Shown here: one piece after another, positions 40,401 to 44,446 of the stretch
Position numbering within the stretch: position 1 is the stretch's first letter
Layout of the letters: each line of letters begins with the position of its first letter
From: Spisula solida
Taxonomy: Eukaryota; Mollusca; Bivalvia; Venerida; Mactridae
Assembly: GCA_947247005.1 (NCBI GenBank)
Contig: OX365959.1
Coordinates: forward strand, 36,121,097 to 36,185,096
Reading direction: 5' to 3'
DNA: 64,000 nt
The notes under the pieces: generated by a model
Database searches by the model: none
Told to the model about the DNA's origin: nothing
Seen by the model: only the letters and a program-made list of their open reading frames with translations
Position numbers and translations under genes: made by a program

Positions 40401-42621
40401 GTCTTAATCATTATATTACCATTTAAAAAAAGTTTTTACGCCAGTTTATCCAGGGAATCGTATTTATTTGTGCAGAAATTGACGTGAAAAAAACAGCGGA
40501 TCACGTGACTTCATTTTCGTGCATTTTCTAAGCTAAAATAACGTTAGTTTTGGTGTTTTACCCGATAAATTAACCCATAAACATTGTGTGTGGATAGCCT
40601 ATGACGTTTTAAAACATAATTTGACTTATATTCCTCGAAAATCTCAACGGTCAACTTTTTAAGAAAATTTGTCAATTCTGAAGTGACCGCATTTTTGGAT
40701 ATTCGTATTTTCGGACAATGCAGTTTTTAAGTAGGGTTGTATAGCTCACACACACTTACATCTTTATATTTTCTGTTAAATTTTGTACTGGTCTTATTTT
40801 GTTTCAGATTCAACAGTGTATTGTGATAAATGGTGGATCAGCTGTGATGTCAAGTCTTCTAGATGTCAGGATGCCAACAAAATCTGCCACAGGCTTCTAA
40901 ACAAGTTTCCCACTTAAACCTACCAATTTGCAATTGTTCATGATCACACTTTATGTGGACTTGTGTTGGAACTTAGCAAGTTTGTTGGTCAGCAGCAGAA
41001 GCTGCATCAAAGACAGAACTTTGCTGACTGGCTACAGCATATCGCACAAGGGATGTAGACTTTAGTCTCGAGTTAAAAAATATCTTCACAAAATTTATAT
41101 AACTTGTGTGTCAAGACCCCTCGCAAAAACAATGTGTCATCATCAAGATAGAACTTGTACCCATATAGTTTATACTAATTTAATTATTGTTGGTAGACTG
41201 TGAATCATTTAGGATGCATGTTTTAATGCCACTTTTGAAATGTCACTTTGTGTTGTGCTATAGAGAATAAACGTGAAAAATTTCTAAAATGCTATTTTGT
41301 TTCTGTCATTCATTATACATATAACTTTTATAAGTTTCTTAGACATGGAGATACAGGAAAAAATAATTACTTAAACAGAAGTCTACATTCATTGAATCAT
41401 TCAAATGAACAACAAAAAAATTTCACATAGAAAACAAACATACATGAATATACATCTTTGTCAAATTGATAAAGATTTATACTATTAAAATAGTTACAAT
41501 TCAGGGTTTCTCAAGACTGAATATAAGGTGAAATGATATATCTCATAGTGGATTTTACTGTTCTCAAACAGCAAAATAGCAGGAGCTTCCGGGGGCCTCT
41601 GGCCCCCTGGTCCCCCAGCCAAGGCTTCGCCCTGGACCCACCGGGGGGCCTCGCAGCCCCCGGGCCCCCAGCCGCTATTACAGTTAAAAAATTGGCCCAA
41701 CAGAATTTTGAGCCAGAGCTAGCCCTGTGAACAATTGATATCATTTGACATATATTGTTAAAAAAGTGTTTCCTCAATGTTGCTGATGCACTGAATGAAC
41801 TTATTGGACCCCCTTCATTTGCGGTACACTCAGGGTTCTCGGCAACACGTAATTTTAGTACTCCCCTTCTGAAGAGATACAGGAGAGGTGAAATAACGAT
41901 TGTTCAGATACTGGTACTGTTCGGCTACTGGTTCGCGATACCAGTATGCTTTAATTGATCGGCGCTTGTTGATCTCTCAACTGAATTCTGGCTTAAATTG
42001 ATTGCAGTCTGATGAATTACTGTTGGTCAAATTATGGAGATTGCCCGGCTCTACTCCTGTAAAAAACCTGGTATATAATCACTGGTAGTGGTATAGTCGA
42101 CGTCAAGGCTATATTTCCCCGCTATTTGGTGCGAAACAAAAGCCCTGCATTCACACAGCAGTGCAGGGACATCAGAAAGGTAAAACTACAGGATAGTTCC
42201 CCCCACCTTCCCCGGGGTTGGGGGGGGGGGGGGGGGGCAGTGGGTTCAATGACTGACCATGCAGGTTTTTTTGTAGTTAATCCGAAATTTCTAAAAATTG
42301 TATCATTTTGTATTAATGTGTTGTTATATCTATACAGTAAACAAATTTTGTTATGAATCATACCTTAGATGACGTCAGGGCGCATCTCACATCAACAGAC
42401 CACAAACAAAATAGTGACGTCAAAATCTGCAACAGCCCGATGCCGGCTAGGACTATCAAACCAGCGTCAAAATAATCGTCAAGACCATAAACTACAGTCC
42501 AGTTATAGAACCAGCCAATATATATGACAACAAACGGTCCAATGTAACCATGGAAAAGCATAGAACGAATGTTATAGTAGGAAACATATTGAATATCATC
42601 ATTCAGCGCGGAGGACGCCAT
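7339..42621 (-). CDS. ATP13A1: P5A-type ATPase, ATP13A1 ortholog (complete, 26 exons)
   Basis: Multi-exon gene for the ER-membrane P5A ATPase, which by family knowledge removes mistargeted or wrongly oriented transmembrane helices from the ER. I joined 26 exons, all with AG acceptors and GT donors and all in phase, to 3501 nt (1166 residues; the human protein is about 1200). Visible motifs: actuator TGES at 305-308, P5 signature PPELP at 442-446, phosphorylation motif DKTGT at 485-489, nucleotide-binding KGAPE at 604-608, TGDN at 697-700 and GDGTND at 815-820. The N-terminal P5A membrane segments lie in exon 1 and the C-terminal membrane bundle in exons 22-26. The end KVKKR fits a KxKxx ER-retrieval signal (inference). 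Start: ATG at 42621, whose product aligns with the family N-terminus. Oddity: residue 828 is His where the family has Asp (KHADVG). Candidate polyA signals (AATAAA, minus strand) lie at 7302-7307 and 7221-7226. Confidence 0.97.
7561..7700 (-). mobile_element. tRNA-headed SINE, minus orientation
   Basis: Reverse copy: tail ATGCCGAGCATAGCCTTTAT, then AGCTTTCTGCTGAAATATGG, B box region GGATTTGAACC and head to about 7700. Lies in intron 25, about 115 bp upstream of exon 26. Confidence 0.7.
7976..8119 (-). CDS. ATP13A1: ATP13A1 exon 25 (residues 1084-1131)
   Basis: 48 codons, phase 0 both ends, acceptor TTTTCAG, donor GTAAGT. It encodes [20 protein letters not shown] and a membrane helix, matching PPFMESLPENKPLVWSL. 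Confidence 0.95.
8816..9218. mobile_element. CTCAAAT-rich MITE copy with a nested insertion
   Basis: Carries the AGTAGAAATCTCAACTCAAA and GATTCAGCTCAGATTGAGAT ends of the GATCTCC family. It is split by a 127-bp insertion (9023-9149) flanked by a 16-bp direct repeat. Confidence 0.6.
9007..9165 (-). mobile_element. 127-bp insertion with 16-bp duplication and hammerhead-like core
   Basis: TTTTAAAAGACACAAG occurs at 9007-9022 and 9150-9165, bracketing 127 bp. On the minus strand the insert has an 11-bp stem (9109-9099 with 9071-9061) enclosing CTGATGA (9098-9092), a GGC-GCAA-GCC hairpin and GAAAC (9080-9076). This is the arrangement of a hammerhead ribozyme core as found in Penelope-like elements and retrozymes. 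There is an extra A before the stem II hairpin, and stem III is minimal, so activity is uncertain. Confidence 0.55.
9221..9742. mobile_element. MITE of the GGTACTGTTTTAT family, interrupted by a second element
   Basis: GGTACTGTTTTATCAAAGCA near 9223 mirrors TGCTTTGATAAAACAGTACC ending near 9742. The AGTCCCC family element (9355-9612) is nested inside. Lies in intron 24, about 30 nt downstream of the exon 24 donor. Confidence 0.7.
9355..9612. mobile_element. AGTCCCC(T/C)ACCGG element, copy 2
   Basis: AGTCCCCCACCGGTTTTAAG opens and ATGGTAGGGGACTA closes the copy. It carries short GACGGACATTCT tandem repeats. Nested in the 9221-9742 MITE. Confidence 0.65.
9772..9880 (-). CDS. ATP13A1: ATP13A1 exon 24 (residues 1047-1083)
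   Basis: 109 nt, acceptor ACATTTCAG, donor GTATAG. It encodes [20 protein letters not shown] and STFAVNYK. It is too short to stand out as a reading frame and was found by matching the family segment EFEPSLVNSTVYI. Phases on both sides fit exactly. Confidence 0.95.
10797..10962. mobile_element. Small palindromic MITE
   Basis: 166 bp with ends CAGGGGTTCCATCTAGG / CCTAGTGGAACCCCTG (imperfect by one base). The CAGGGG terminus is typical of hAT non-autonomous elements. It lies in intron 23 about 45 bp from the exon 23 donor. Confidence 0.55.
11006..11145 (-). CDS. ATP13A1: ATP13A1 exon 23 (residues 1001-1047)
   Basis: 140 nt, acceptor TATTTCAG, donor GTAAGT, ending phase 2. It encodes [20 protein letters not shown] and the following membrane helix. 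Confidence 0.96.
11751..11947 (-). CDS. ATP13A1: ATP13A1 exon 22 (residues 935-1000)
   Basis: 197 nt, acceptor ATATTTCAG, donor GTAAGC. It encodes [40 protein letters not shown] and [14 protein letters not shown], near-identical to human membrane helices. Confidence 0.97.
12555..12705 (-). mobile_element. tRNA-headed SINE, minus orientation
   Basis: Reverse copy with AAATGCCAAGCATAGCCTTT, CAGCTTTCTTCTGAAATATG and TTTGAACCCGGTTC. Lies in intron 21, about 55 bp downstream of the exon 21 donor. Confidence 0.7.
12759..12873 (-). CDS. ATP13A1: ATP13A1 exon 21 (residues 897-935)
   Basis: 115 nt, acceptor GTTTACAG, donor GTAGTA. It encodes [19 protein letters not shown], the strongly conserved KLGDASIAAPFTSKLSSI element. 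Confidence 0.95.
13000..13140 (+). repeat. GGCATTGTGCC dispersed repeat, copy 2 (doubled core)
   Basis: Two successive cores: GGGCATTGTGTCTTTATGTG and GGGCATTGTGCTTTGTGTGT, each followed by TTTCTGTGCTCGG. It then ends TGCCTTCCCTGTCTGACTTA. Intron 20. Confidence 0.55.
13449..13580 (-). CDS. ATP13A1: ATP13A1 exon 20, linker (residues 853-896)
   Basis: 44 codons, acceptor ATTACAG, donor GTAAGA, phase 0. Low-complexity Ser/Ala/Lys/Arg linker ([18 protein letters not shown]). The corresponding human linker also carries SRTAKQR, so the assignment rests on position, phase and this motif. Confidence 0.9.
13836..14100. repeat. 22-bp minisatellite, about 12 units
   Basis: Unit GAGAGGTTTGGGAGTAGTAC with TT, varying at a few positions (gagagg/gtgagg). 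It stays free of minus-strand stops by chance, because the unit lacks them. Intron 19. Confidence 0.85.
14273..14340 (-). CDS. ATP13A1: ATP13A1 exon 19 (residues 830-852)
   Basis: 68 nt, acceptor ATGTTATAG, donor GTTTGG. It encodes [20 protein letters not shown], matching VALLANAPER followed by the basic linker of the family. A 22-bp minisatellite lies about 170 bp into the next intron. Confidence 0.92.
14450..14710. repeat. Degenerate AGCGCT/AGCACT-rich segment
   Basis: Many spaced GCGCT, GCACT, TAGCA and AAGC words (e.g. CTACGGAGCGCTTTCTTG, AAGCGCTCGTTGGTAGCA) in about 260 bp. G+C is higher than the flanking intron and no reading frame is evident. Probably an old tandem or foldback repeat. 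Confidence 0.4.
14938..15206 (-). mobile_element. GAGAATTTGACAC family MITE, reverse copy
   Basis: Shares GACCTTTATGCATGAATATA and GAGAGTCGTGTCAA with the reverse of 28432-28692 and 61665-61921. The family ends TATAGTCCAGAGAATTTGAC and GTCAAATTCTCCAGCCTATG are imperfect inverted repeats. Confidence 0.6.
15205..15720 (-). repeat. GGCATTGTGCC repeat with ~160-bp tandem tail reaching the exon 18 donor
   Basis: Reverse copy of the family (GTCGGACAAGGAAGGCAGCA at 15210). It is followed by two near-identical ~160-bp units (15358-15517, 15518-15678) and a partial third that ends CTAGTTACAACTTAC at the exon 18 donor. The repeat sequence therefore begins at intron position +6. Confidence 0.65.
15721..15817 (-). 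CDS. ATP13A1: ATP13A1 exon 18, hinge GDGTND (residues 798-830)
   Basis: 97 nt, acceptor ATTGCAG, donor GTAAGT. It encodes [19 protein letters not shown] then AHVG. GDGTND (815-820) is the Mg-binding hinge. The next motif reads AHVG rather than ADVG: a CAT codon at 15727-15729 on the plus-strand coordinates. Confidence 0.96.
16043..16546. mobile_element. Tc1/mariner-like MITE, copy 1
   Basis: 504 bp with ends TACTACTCAAAATTTGATAA / AGCAAAGTTTGAGTAGTA, extended by GGGCCAAGAA / TTCTTGGCCC, flanked by TA. Second copy at 22181-22653. Intron 17. Confidence 0.75.
16730..17060 (-). repeat. ~330-bp dispersed repeat, reverse copy
   Basis: Contains AAAATCGGACATAAAATGAT, TTTTTGACAAGAGGTCAAGC and CAAGTTGTCACGACGCGAAA. 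It is the reverse of the block at 36700-37030, so the two form a distant inverted pair inside one pre-mRNA. Confidence 0.7.
17317..17409 (-). CDS. ATP13A1: ATP13A1 exon 17 (residues 767-797)
   Basis: 31 codons, phase 0 both ends, acceptor TTTTCAG, donor GTAACG. It ends in [14 protein letters not shown], the conserved [10 protein letters not shown] element of P5A pumps. Confidence 0.96.
17480..17665 (+). repeat. GGCATTGTGCC dispersed repeat, copy 3
   Basis: CATTCAGCTTTTTGATTGCT then TGGCATTGTGCCTTGCATAC and TGCTGCCTTCCCTGTCTGAC. Intron 16, about 70 bp upstream of the exon 17 acceptor. Confidence 0.55.
17944..18056 (-). CDS. ATP13A1: ATP13A1 exon 16 (residues 729-766)
   Basis: 113 nt, acceptor CATTCAG, donor GTATGT, phase 0 end. 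It encodes [10 protein letters not shown] ... KYDLCLTGE. This region is variable between species, but the anchors W-x-SID and LCLTG are kept. Confidence 0.93.
19545..19655 (+). repeat. 11-bp minisatellite (TTGGCGTAT)
   Basis: About nine tandem 11-12 bp units alternating TTGGCGTACTTGGCGTATTT and TTTGCGTATTT. Intron 15. Confidence 0.75.
19700..20765 (+). mobile_element. Probable LINE 3' end
   Basis: Terminates in TCCTCATGGAAGATTGTGTT, AACCTCGTAAAATAAAGTCA and a (TTA)n tail at 20745-20762, the usual 3' end style of CR1/RTE-type LINEs. A 61-codon frame at 20274 may be the end of its ORF, but I cannot identify it. Intron 15. Confidence 0.4.
20848..20949. mobile_element. 86-bp hairpin hAT-like element at the exon 15 donor
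   Basis: Element 20856-20941 has arms CAAAGGGATTTGACCCGATA / TATCGGGTCGAATCCCTTTG, continued by ATATCTTTCACAT. The loop is about 16 nt. CTACAAAC at 20848-20855 and 20942-20949 is an exact 8-bp duplication. On the minus strand this duplication is GTTTGTAG, the first 8 nt of intron 15. Confidence 0.85.
20950..21058 (-). CDS. ATP13A1: ATP13A1 exon 15, TGDN (residues 693-729)
   Basis: 109 nt, acceptor TTATTCAG, donor GTTTGT. It encodes [20 protein letters not shown]. The first 8 nt of the downstream intron are duplicated on the far side of an 86-bp hairpin insertion (see findings). Confidence 0.96.
21222..21282. repeat. 61-bp near-perfect palindrome
   Basis: Arms 21222-21251 and 21253-21282 with a single-base centre. 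GTTATTGAATGGATTCCAAA pairs with its mirror except for one T-T mismatch. Intron 14. It can extrude as a cruciform or form an RNA hairpin. Confidence 0.9.
21558..21683 (-). CDS. ATP13A1: ATP13A1 exon 14 (residues 651-692)
   Basis: 42 codons, acceptor ATTTCAG, donor GTATGT, phase 0. It encodes [20 protein letters not shown] then IQNASHH, a conserved P-domain approach segment. Confidence 0.96.
22181..22653. mobile_element. Tc1/mariner-like MITE, copy 2
   Basis: 473 bp, same ends as 16043-16546, flanked by TA (22179-22180, 22654-22655). Its right end is 55 bp from exon 13, on the donor side. Confidence 0.75.
22710..22820 (-). CDS. ATP13A1: ATP13A1 exon 13 (residues 614-650)
   Basis: 37 codons, phase 0 both ends, acceptor CTCTACAG, donor GTAGTG. 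It encodes [20 protein letters not shown], matching [20 protein letters not shown] in human. Confidence 0.96.
23337..23512 (-). CDS. ATP13A1: ATP13A1 exon 12, nucleotide-binding KGAPE (residues 555-613)
   Basis: 176 nt, acceptor CCTTACAG, donor GTAGGT, phase 0 end. It encodes [20 protein letters not shown] and [17 protein letters not shown] begins about 37 nt upstream of the acceptor. Confidence 0.96.
23549..23950 (+). mobile_element. tRNA-headed SINE interrupted by a MITE
   Basis: Head at 23549-23598 and tail from 23850, same sequence as 30388-30530. The 23599-23849 MITE sits between. The SINE starts about 37 nt upstream of the exon 12 acceptor, so it covers much of the likely branch-point zone. 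Confidence 0.75.
23599..23849. mobile_element. GCCCCGATCTCC MITE nested in a SINE
   Basis: 251 bp with perfect 12-bp ends GCCCCGATCTCC / GGAGATCGGGGC. It splits a tRNA-headed SINE inside its B box, with CA (or CAG) repeated on both sides. Same family as 4391-4897. Confidence 0.75.
24342..24533. mobile_element. Small MITE with ACTCGCCCATAAGTC ends
   Basis: Exact 15-bp inverted ends ACTCGCCCATAAGTC (24342-24356) and GACTTATGGGCGAGT (24519-24533), about 190 bp. A second hairpin at 24014-24068 (CTGGTTATGAGATTTAGAC / GTGTCTAATCTTATAACCAG) lies just before it. Confidence 0.6.
24549..25654. mobile_element. Pogo/Tigger-like non-autonomous element
   Basis: Ends CAGTAAAGTTCCGCTATTAA and ...TTAGGTGGAACTTTACTG, flanked by TA. 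Inside, GGTCTTAATAGCGAGTC and GACCGGTC words recur near both ends. About 1.1 kb with no transposase frame. CAGT ends with TA fit pogo-type elements. Confidence 0.6.
25905..26107 (+). repeat. 24-bp minisatellite
   Basis: About nine units of TTCGAGTAGAGCAAAGTTCA with TTTT. Units alternate TAGAGC and TTGAGC. Intron 11. Confidence 0.85.
26346..26696. mobile_element. MITE with TTTTTTGTTTCCCCTTCCC ends
   Basis: TTTTTTGTTTCCCCTTCCC at 26348 mirrors GGGGAAGGGGAAACAAAAAA ending near 26693, with GGTAGGTAGG inside both ends. Right end about 150 bp from exon 11. A related block is at 33295-33445. Confidence 0.6.
26854..27005 (-). CDS. ATP13A1: ATP13A1 exon 11 (residues 504-555)
   Basis: 152 nt, acceptor TGTTACAG, donor GTTTGT. 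It encodes [20 protein letters not shown] in the nucleotide-binding domain. A 260-bp palindromic MITE starts only 20 nt upstream of the acceptor. Confidence 0.95.
27020..27291. mobile_element. Palindromic MITE next to the exon 11 acceptor
   Basis: Element 27026-27285 has perfect 16-bp ends CAGAGCTACAGATAAG / CTTATCTGTAGCTCTG, and ACAATT directly repeated on both outer sides (27020-27025, 27286-27291). Only 20 bases separate it from exon 11, so it supplies the likely branch-point region. Confidence 0.75.
28277..28397 (-). CDS. ATP13A1: ATP13A1 exon 10, catalytic DKTGT (residues 464-504)
   Basis: 121 nt, acceptor TTTCAG, donor GTAAGT, ending phase 2. It encodes [19 protein letters not shown] then FDKTGTLT. 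Asp485 is the aspartate phosphorylated in the catalytic cycle. Confidence 0.97.
28432..28692 (+). mobile_element. GAGAATTTGACAC family MITE
   Basis: Opens GTATAGTCCAGAGAATTTGA about 35 nt upstream of the exon 10 acceptor and ends GGTCAAATTCTCCAGCCTAT. The middle shares ATATATTCAACGCAAGAACC with 61665-61921. Confidence 0.65.
29083..29296. mobile_element. Pogo-like MITE abutting the exon 9 donor
   Basis: Element 29085-29294 with ends CAGTATAACCTC / GAGGTTATACAACTG, flanked by TA at 29083-29084 and 29295-29296. On the minus strand the donor reads GTAAG, then this TA, then the element. A related element with CAGTGCAACCTCTGTAGAGC ends is at 4026-4350. Confidence 0.7.
29302..29439 (-). CDS. ATP13A1: ATP13A1 exon 9, PPELP helix (residues 418-464)
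   Basis: 138 nt, phase 1 to phase 1. It encodes [20 protein letters not shown], the P5-specific unwound helix that forms the substrate-binding region. The donor is GTAAGT. A pogo-like MITE starts immediately after the donor (29085-29294). Confidence 0.97.
30020..30118. repeat. Reverse relative of 37660-37815
   Basis: GGCCACTGGTCCGACAGGGC, TTACTGGTCCTCCAGAACTT and GTGTCGAGCCCTGG match the 37660-37815 block in reverse. Intron 8. Confidence 0.5.
30388..30530 (+). mobile_element. tRNA-headed SINE, most intact copy
   Basis: The head GCCTCCGTAGCTCAATGGTT carries a consensus A box (TAGCTCAATGG). GGTTCAAATCC about 35 nt later is a B box, and GTGGAGGC closes a tRNA-like acceptor stem with GCCTCCG. 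A shared tail follows (ATATGCCTGCCATATTTCAG, AATAAAGGCTATGCTTGGCA). Other copies: 23549-23950 (interrupted), 7561-7700, 12555-12705 and 6580-6642. A functional tRNA is unlikely because the loops do not fit. Confidence 0.8.
30657..30839 (-). CDS. ATP13A1: ATP13A1 exon 8 (residues 357-418)
   Basis: 183 nt, phase 1 to phase 1, acceptor TTATTCAG, donor GTTTGT. It encodes [20 protein letters not shown] and the membrane helix [17 protein letters not shown]. Alignment to human is gap-free. Confidence 0.96.
31317..31425 (+). repeat. AAGCTGTTTGTTAAAGTTGG minisatellite
   Basis: Four units of about 25 bp (AAAGTTGGAAAAAGCTGTTT). The large element at 31430-33076 is inserted in or beside it, because AAAAAGCTGTTT resumes directly after its right end. 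Confidence 0.7.
31430..33076. mobile_element. 1.6-kb element with ~145-bp tandem core and GCTCACCTGTC ends
   Basis: Begins CAAGAGGGCCCAAAGGGCCC then GCTCACCTGTC and ends GACAGGTGAGC, exact 11-bp inverted ends. The core is about 11 tandem ~145-bp units with TTGACCTAGATTTTGTTGAG, GATCATTGTGACCAAGTTTC and GACCTCTAGTGACTACACAA. A GACGGACGGACGACGGACGA tract lies before the right end. No protein frame. Intron 7. A decayed relative is at 53985-54565. Confidence 0.8.
33105..33234 (-). CDS. ATP13A1: ATP13A1 exon 7 (residues 314-357)
   Basis: 130 nt, acceptor CTATCAG, donor GTTAGT, phase 1. It encodes [19 protein letters not shown], matching the family GGTKVVQH segment. A 1.6-kb tandem-repeat element ends about 28 nt into the downstream intron. 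Confidence 0.95.
33485..34000. mobile_element. MITE-like block with GTTAACGCATG / CATGCGTAAACG words
   Basis: GGGTTAACGCATGCTTTTTC near 33491 and ACGCATGGTTTTCGTCCCGT near 33932 mark opposing ends. GCTATAATAG-type words occur at 33597 and 33984. CpG-rich middle. Intron 6. Confidence 0.4.
34053..34159 (-). CDS. ATP13A1: ATP13A1 exon 6, actuator TGES (residues 278-313)
   Basis: 107 nt, acceptor TTGTAG, donor GTAAGT, ending phase 0. It encodes [20 protein letters not shown] followed by [13 protein letters not shown] (305-308) is the actuator loop that drives dephosphorylation in P-type ATPases. Confidence 0.96.
34413..35922. mobile_element. 1.5-kb element with ATCCCCCGCCGAAGG ends and ~155-bp tandem core
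   Basis: Exact 15-bp inverted ends ATCCCCCGCCGAAGG / CCTTCGGCGGGGGAT. The right half is about five ~155-bp units with GGGCAATAACTCTGTCAAAA, AATCCTGACAATATGCGCTG and GAAATGTAGGAGGAGTTG. Same architecture as 31430-33076 but unrelated in sequence. Intron 5. Confidence 0.8.
35935..36430. repeat. Intron 5 repeat block
   Basis: Two related ~180-bp segments (AAAGATCAGAGTTATGGTTC, AAAACTTAACCAAAGAATTT and TGCAGATCAGAGTTATGGGT, AAAACTTAACCATGCAACGC). No gene. Confidence 0.5.
36700..37030 (+). repeat. ~330-bp dispersed repeat, forward copy
   Basis: Contains TTTCGCGTCGTGACAACTTG, GCTTGACCTCTTGTCAAAAA and TTTTATGTCCGATTTTGAAA. It mirrors 16730-17060 and ends about 40 nt from the exon 5 donor. Confidence 0.7.
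37071..37140 (-). CDS. ATP13A1: ATP13A1 exon 5 (residues 255-278)
   Basis: 70 nt, acceptor ATTCTAG, ends in phase 1 before GTACAC. It encodes [19 protein letters not shown], matching the start of the actuator domain. The GTACAC donor is weaker than the others. A ~330 bp dispersed repeat begins about 40 nt into the intron. Confidence 0.93.
37660..37815. repeat. GGCTCGACACTA / ACTGGTCC repeat
   Basis: Contains CAGGGCTCGACACTAACACT, several GGACCAGTGAAAAT units and TTTGCCCTGTCGGACCAGTG. A reverse relative is at 30020-30118 (GGCCACTGGTCCGACAGGGC ... AGTGTCGAGCCCTGG). It looks like the end of a hAT-like element. Confidence 0.5.
38467..38695 (-). CDS. ATP13A1: ATP13A1 exon 4 (residues 178-254)
   Basis: 229 nt, acceptor TTTTTTAG, donor GTAGGT, ending phase 0. 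It encodes the very conserved [20 protein letters not shown] and [19 protein letters not shown] membrane segments. Extra frame beyond the donor exists in the raw translation but is intronic. Confidence 0.96.
38975..39275 (-). repeat. ~33-bp tandem repeat built from the exon 3 end and its donor
   Basis: About nine units of AACTTACAGATTTTTACCAA plus ACATATTTTGAA. The unit at 39243-39272 is the real end of exon 3 with its GTAAGT donor. At least three further units (near 39047, 39078 and 39110) keep CTTACAG, i.e. CTGTAAG on the coding strand. Confidence 0.9.
39250..39434 (-). CDS. ATP13A1: ATP13A1 exon 3 (residues 117-178)
   Basis: 185 nt, encoding the P5A N-domain stretch with [17 protein letters not shown]. 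It ends in phase 2 at CT|GTAAGT. The exon end and its donor are the founding unit of a tandem repeat that fills the start of intron 3 (see 38975-39275). Confidence 0.94.
39693..39782 (-). CDS. ATP13A1: ATP13A1 exon 2 (residues 87-116)
   Basis: 30 codons, acceptor TTTTCAG, donor GTATCT, both phase 0. The product includes [15 protein letters not shown], which matches the human [17 protein letters not shown] region almost exactly. Confidence 0.95.
39833..41727. mobile_element. 1.9-kb element with CAGGGCT / AGCCCTG ends
   Basis: Starts CAGGGCTCGCGCTGTCGCGG and ends GAGCCAGAGCTAGCCCTG, with TGAAC directly repeated outside both ends. The left end holds GGCCCGAAGAAATCAAAATT units. The right end has a very G+C-rich foldback (GGGGGCCTCTGGCCCCC) at 41590-41680. 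A plus-strand GTTTTGTTTCAG acceptor-like site at 40807 hints at a once-transcribed region. It fills most of intron 1. Confidence 0.5.
42215..42242. repeat. Long G homopolymer
   Basis: CCCCGGGGTTGGGGGG followed by an uninterrupted run of about 18 G, 120-150 bp into intron 1. The pre-mRNA carries it as C-rich. G-quadruplex potential on the plus strand; also a place where the assembly may be inaccurate. Confidence 0.85.
42364..42621 (-). CDS. ATP13A1: ATP13A1 exon 1 (residues 1-86)
   Basis: First coding exon. It starts with ATG and encodes two hydrophobic segments with the P5A-typical [18 protein letters not shown] region and ends in CALTSSK. The donor is GTATGA directly after AAG, phase 0. A long G-tract lies about 125 bp into the following intron. 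Confidence 0.95.
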
Positions 42622-44407
42622 CTTGCCAAGTTTCTATCCATGTAACTAGACGCTTGTTATAGAAATTACTGACCGAAAGATAAAAAAGGACAAGAAAGAC
42701 AATTTTACTTTTCTCCCATTTCAAGACACACATAATCCATGTGGTTTATTTTTTGCGGTAAAATACCTACTTTGTATGACGAAACTATTAAATGTCTGAA
42801 ATCCATTCATCACAATATTTAGATAGCATTTGACATATTTCATTAAAATTATTTAAATATAAACTTTGTAAACATGTGAGTAACCGAAGCCCCTACTGGT
42901 AGCTAATTATTTAGATATAATTATTGACCGTTGGACTGTTTAGGTTCACTCTAATGGGTGAAAATGGGTATTTTTCTTCAGTGAATTAAATACCCCTTTG
43001 GCATAAAAACACATTAGTCTCATATATCATTTTGTAGCTTAAAGTTCAAATAATCTATATCAACGAGTGTTTTTGTTATATTCACTTTTTATAAAAAATG
43101 TATTTATAAAAAGTTAATTACAAAATAGGTAACATTTTTCAAAATGTCAGTCTCATTTATTGGGTAACAAAATGCTAGAAAAAATAGAAATTGTGGTTGT
43201 CAAATATTTGATCAAGGTCATGCCTGCCCATTTATTTAAATAAAAGCAGTCAAAATGCATTAATTTTGAACAATAAATACATCAACATGAATTAAAATAT
43301 ATCACATGTGTATGTGTGAAGGCCTACTTTTAATAAATCCTAAATAGTTTAGGGTACGGTGGGCCTGACGGACCAGATAGTTGTTGGTTTGTCGATAACC
43401 GATTTTATCGGGTCTATAATACTTAAAACTTGATTTTTTGTACAAGTTTTAAGTACCCTCGAAAGAACTGAAACAGGTTTATGGAAAATTAGTTAAAGCT
43501 TTAGTATTTCTTTCAATTATAAACATATTTAGTTAGATATTCCTTTCCACTGTATTTTATTTGTTTATATACCAAAGAATTTAGTCGTACTGGTCCCTGA
43601 TAACGTTTGTTCCGTCCGTTAGCCCGTTTCTTTTAACATGAAAAAATGCTGTATTTGGTCAGTTTGTGTGTTAAAATGGTTAAATATTACTCAAAAAACT
43701 ATTTGCAGACGATAATATAGCATGGCAGTAACCTCACACCATACATTTACTTACCGAGCACGTTGTAACATTTGCACGGACTATTCGTGTGGATTGAAAT
43801 ATTTTGACAGCTACATGTAATGACCGATTTTACACAAACTGTATGTGATCGAGAAACGATTCAGACAATCGAGTTACAAAACTGTGTTTGCAATGATTAT
43901 ACGATCATAAATAACATAAGGATTATTTAAAAACGCATAGTACTTTTGTAATTTAGCTAAAATAAAGTTTGACAGACAGCCTCGTAACACATATCAGATT
44001 ATCAATTCGCTAACATGTGCAGCAGTTGTTGAGATAGGAAAATGCTGATATTGATGTTTCATTGGGACTTATATTAAACCGTAAGTATCATATTGTATTC
44101 GATGTCATCATTCCTTATGAACGGCACATTATGAACACCGCATTATAATGGTTTCGTCGATAAACTGTCGCACTACTTTTGGCGCATGAATATAAATTTG
44201 CTACACAGCGCGAAATTCGTAAACAAACGAGATGAAAACAATAATAAATATTTGGATTTCATTGTTATTATCGTATGATCGTTCGTAATGTTGATAAATT
44301 ATGAATGCAATAACGTTCATTATTCGATCTGGCTATCGATTATGTTGATTACTTTGTTTGAAAAACATGTTGCTGTACGTTTACTGTGGTGACAGGAGGG
44401 AGCAAAC
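42622..44407. other. Upstream region of ATP13A1; nothing else clearly coding
   Basis: The ATP13A1 promoter and 5' UTR should lie just above 42621, but no TATA box or other core element can be named. The rest is AT-rich with no supported exon. CTAATTATTTAGATATAATT-like AT runs are common. Confidence 0.5.
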
Positions 44408-44446
44408 ATGGCGACTTCCTTGTCGAAATTACACATCAACATGAAG
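44408..44446 (+). CDS. Candidate short first coding exon (MATSLSKLHINMK)
   Basis: ATG in a good context (AAACATGG) and 13 codons up to AAG|GTGTTT, phase 0. It lies 1.8 kb upstream of ATP13A1 on the opposite strand, where a divergent gene could start. The phase would fit the 46445 acceptor. This is a guess from local signals only. Confidence 0.18.

Noticed and set aside
41511..41777. Minus-strand and plus-strand frames over the G+C-rich patch
   Set aside because: Open only because the foldback end of the intron 1 element is G+C-rich. The products are Gly/Pro/Ala-rich low complexity.
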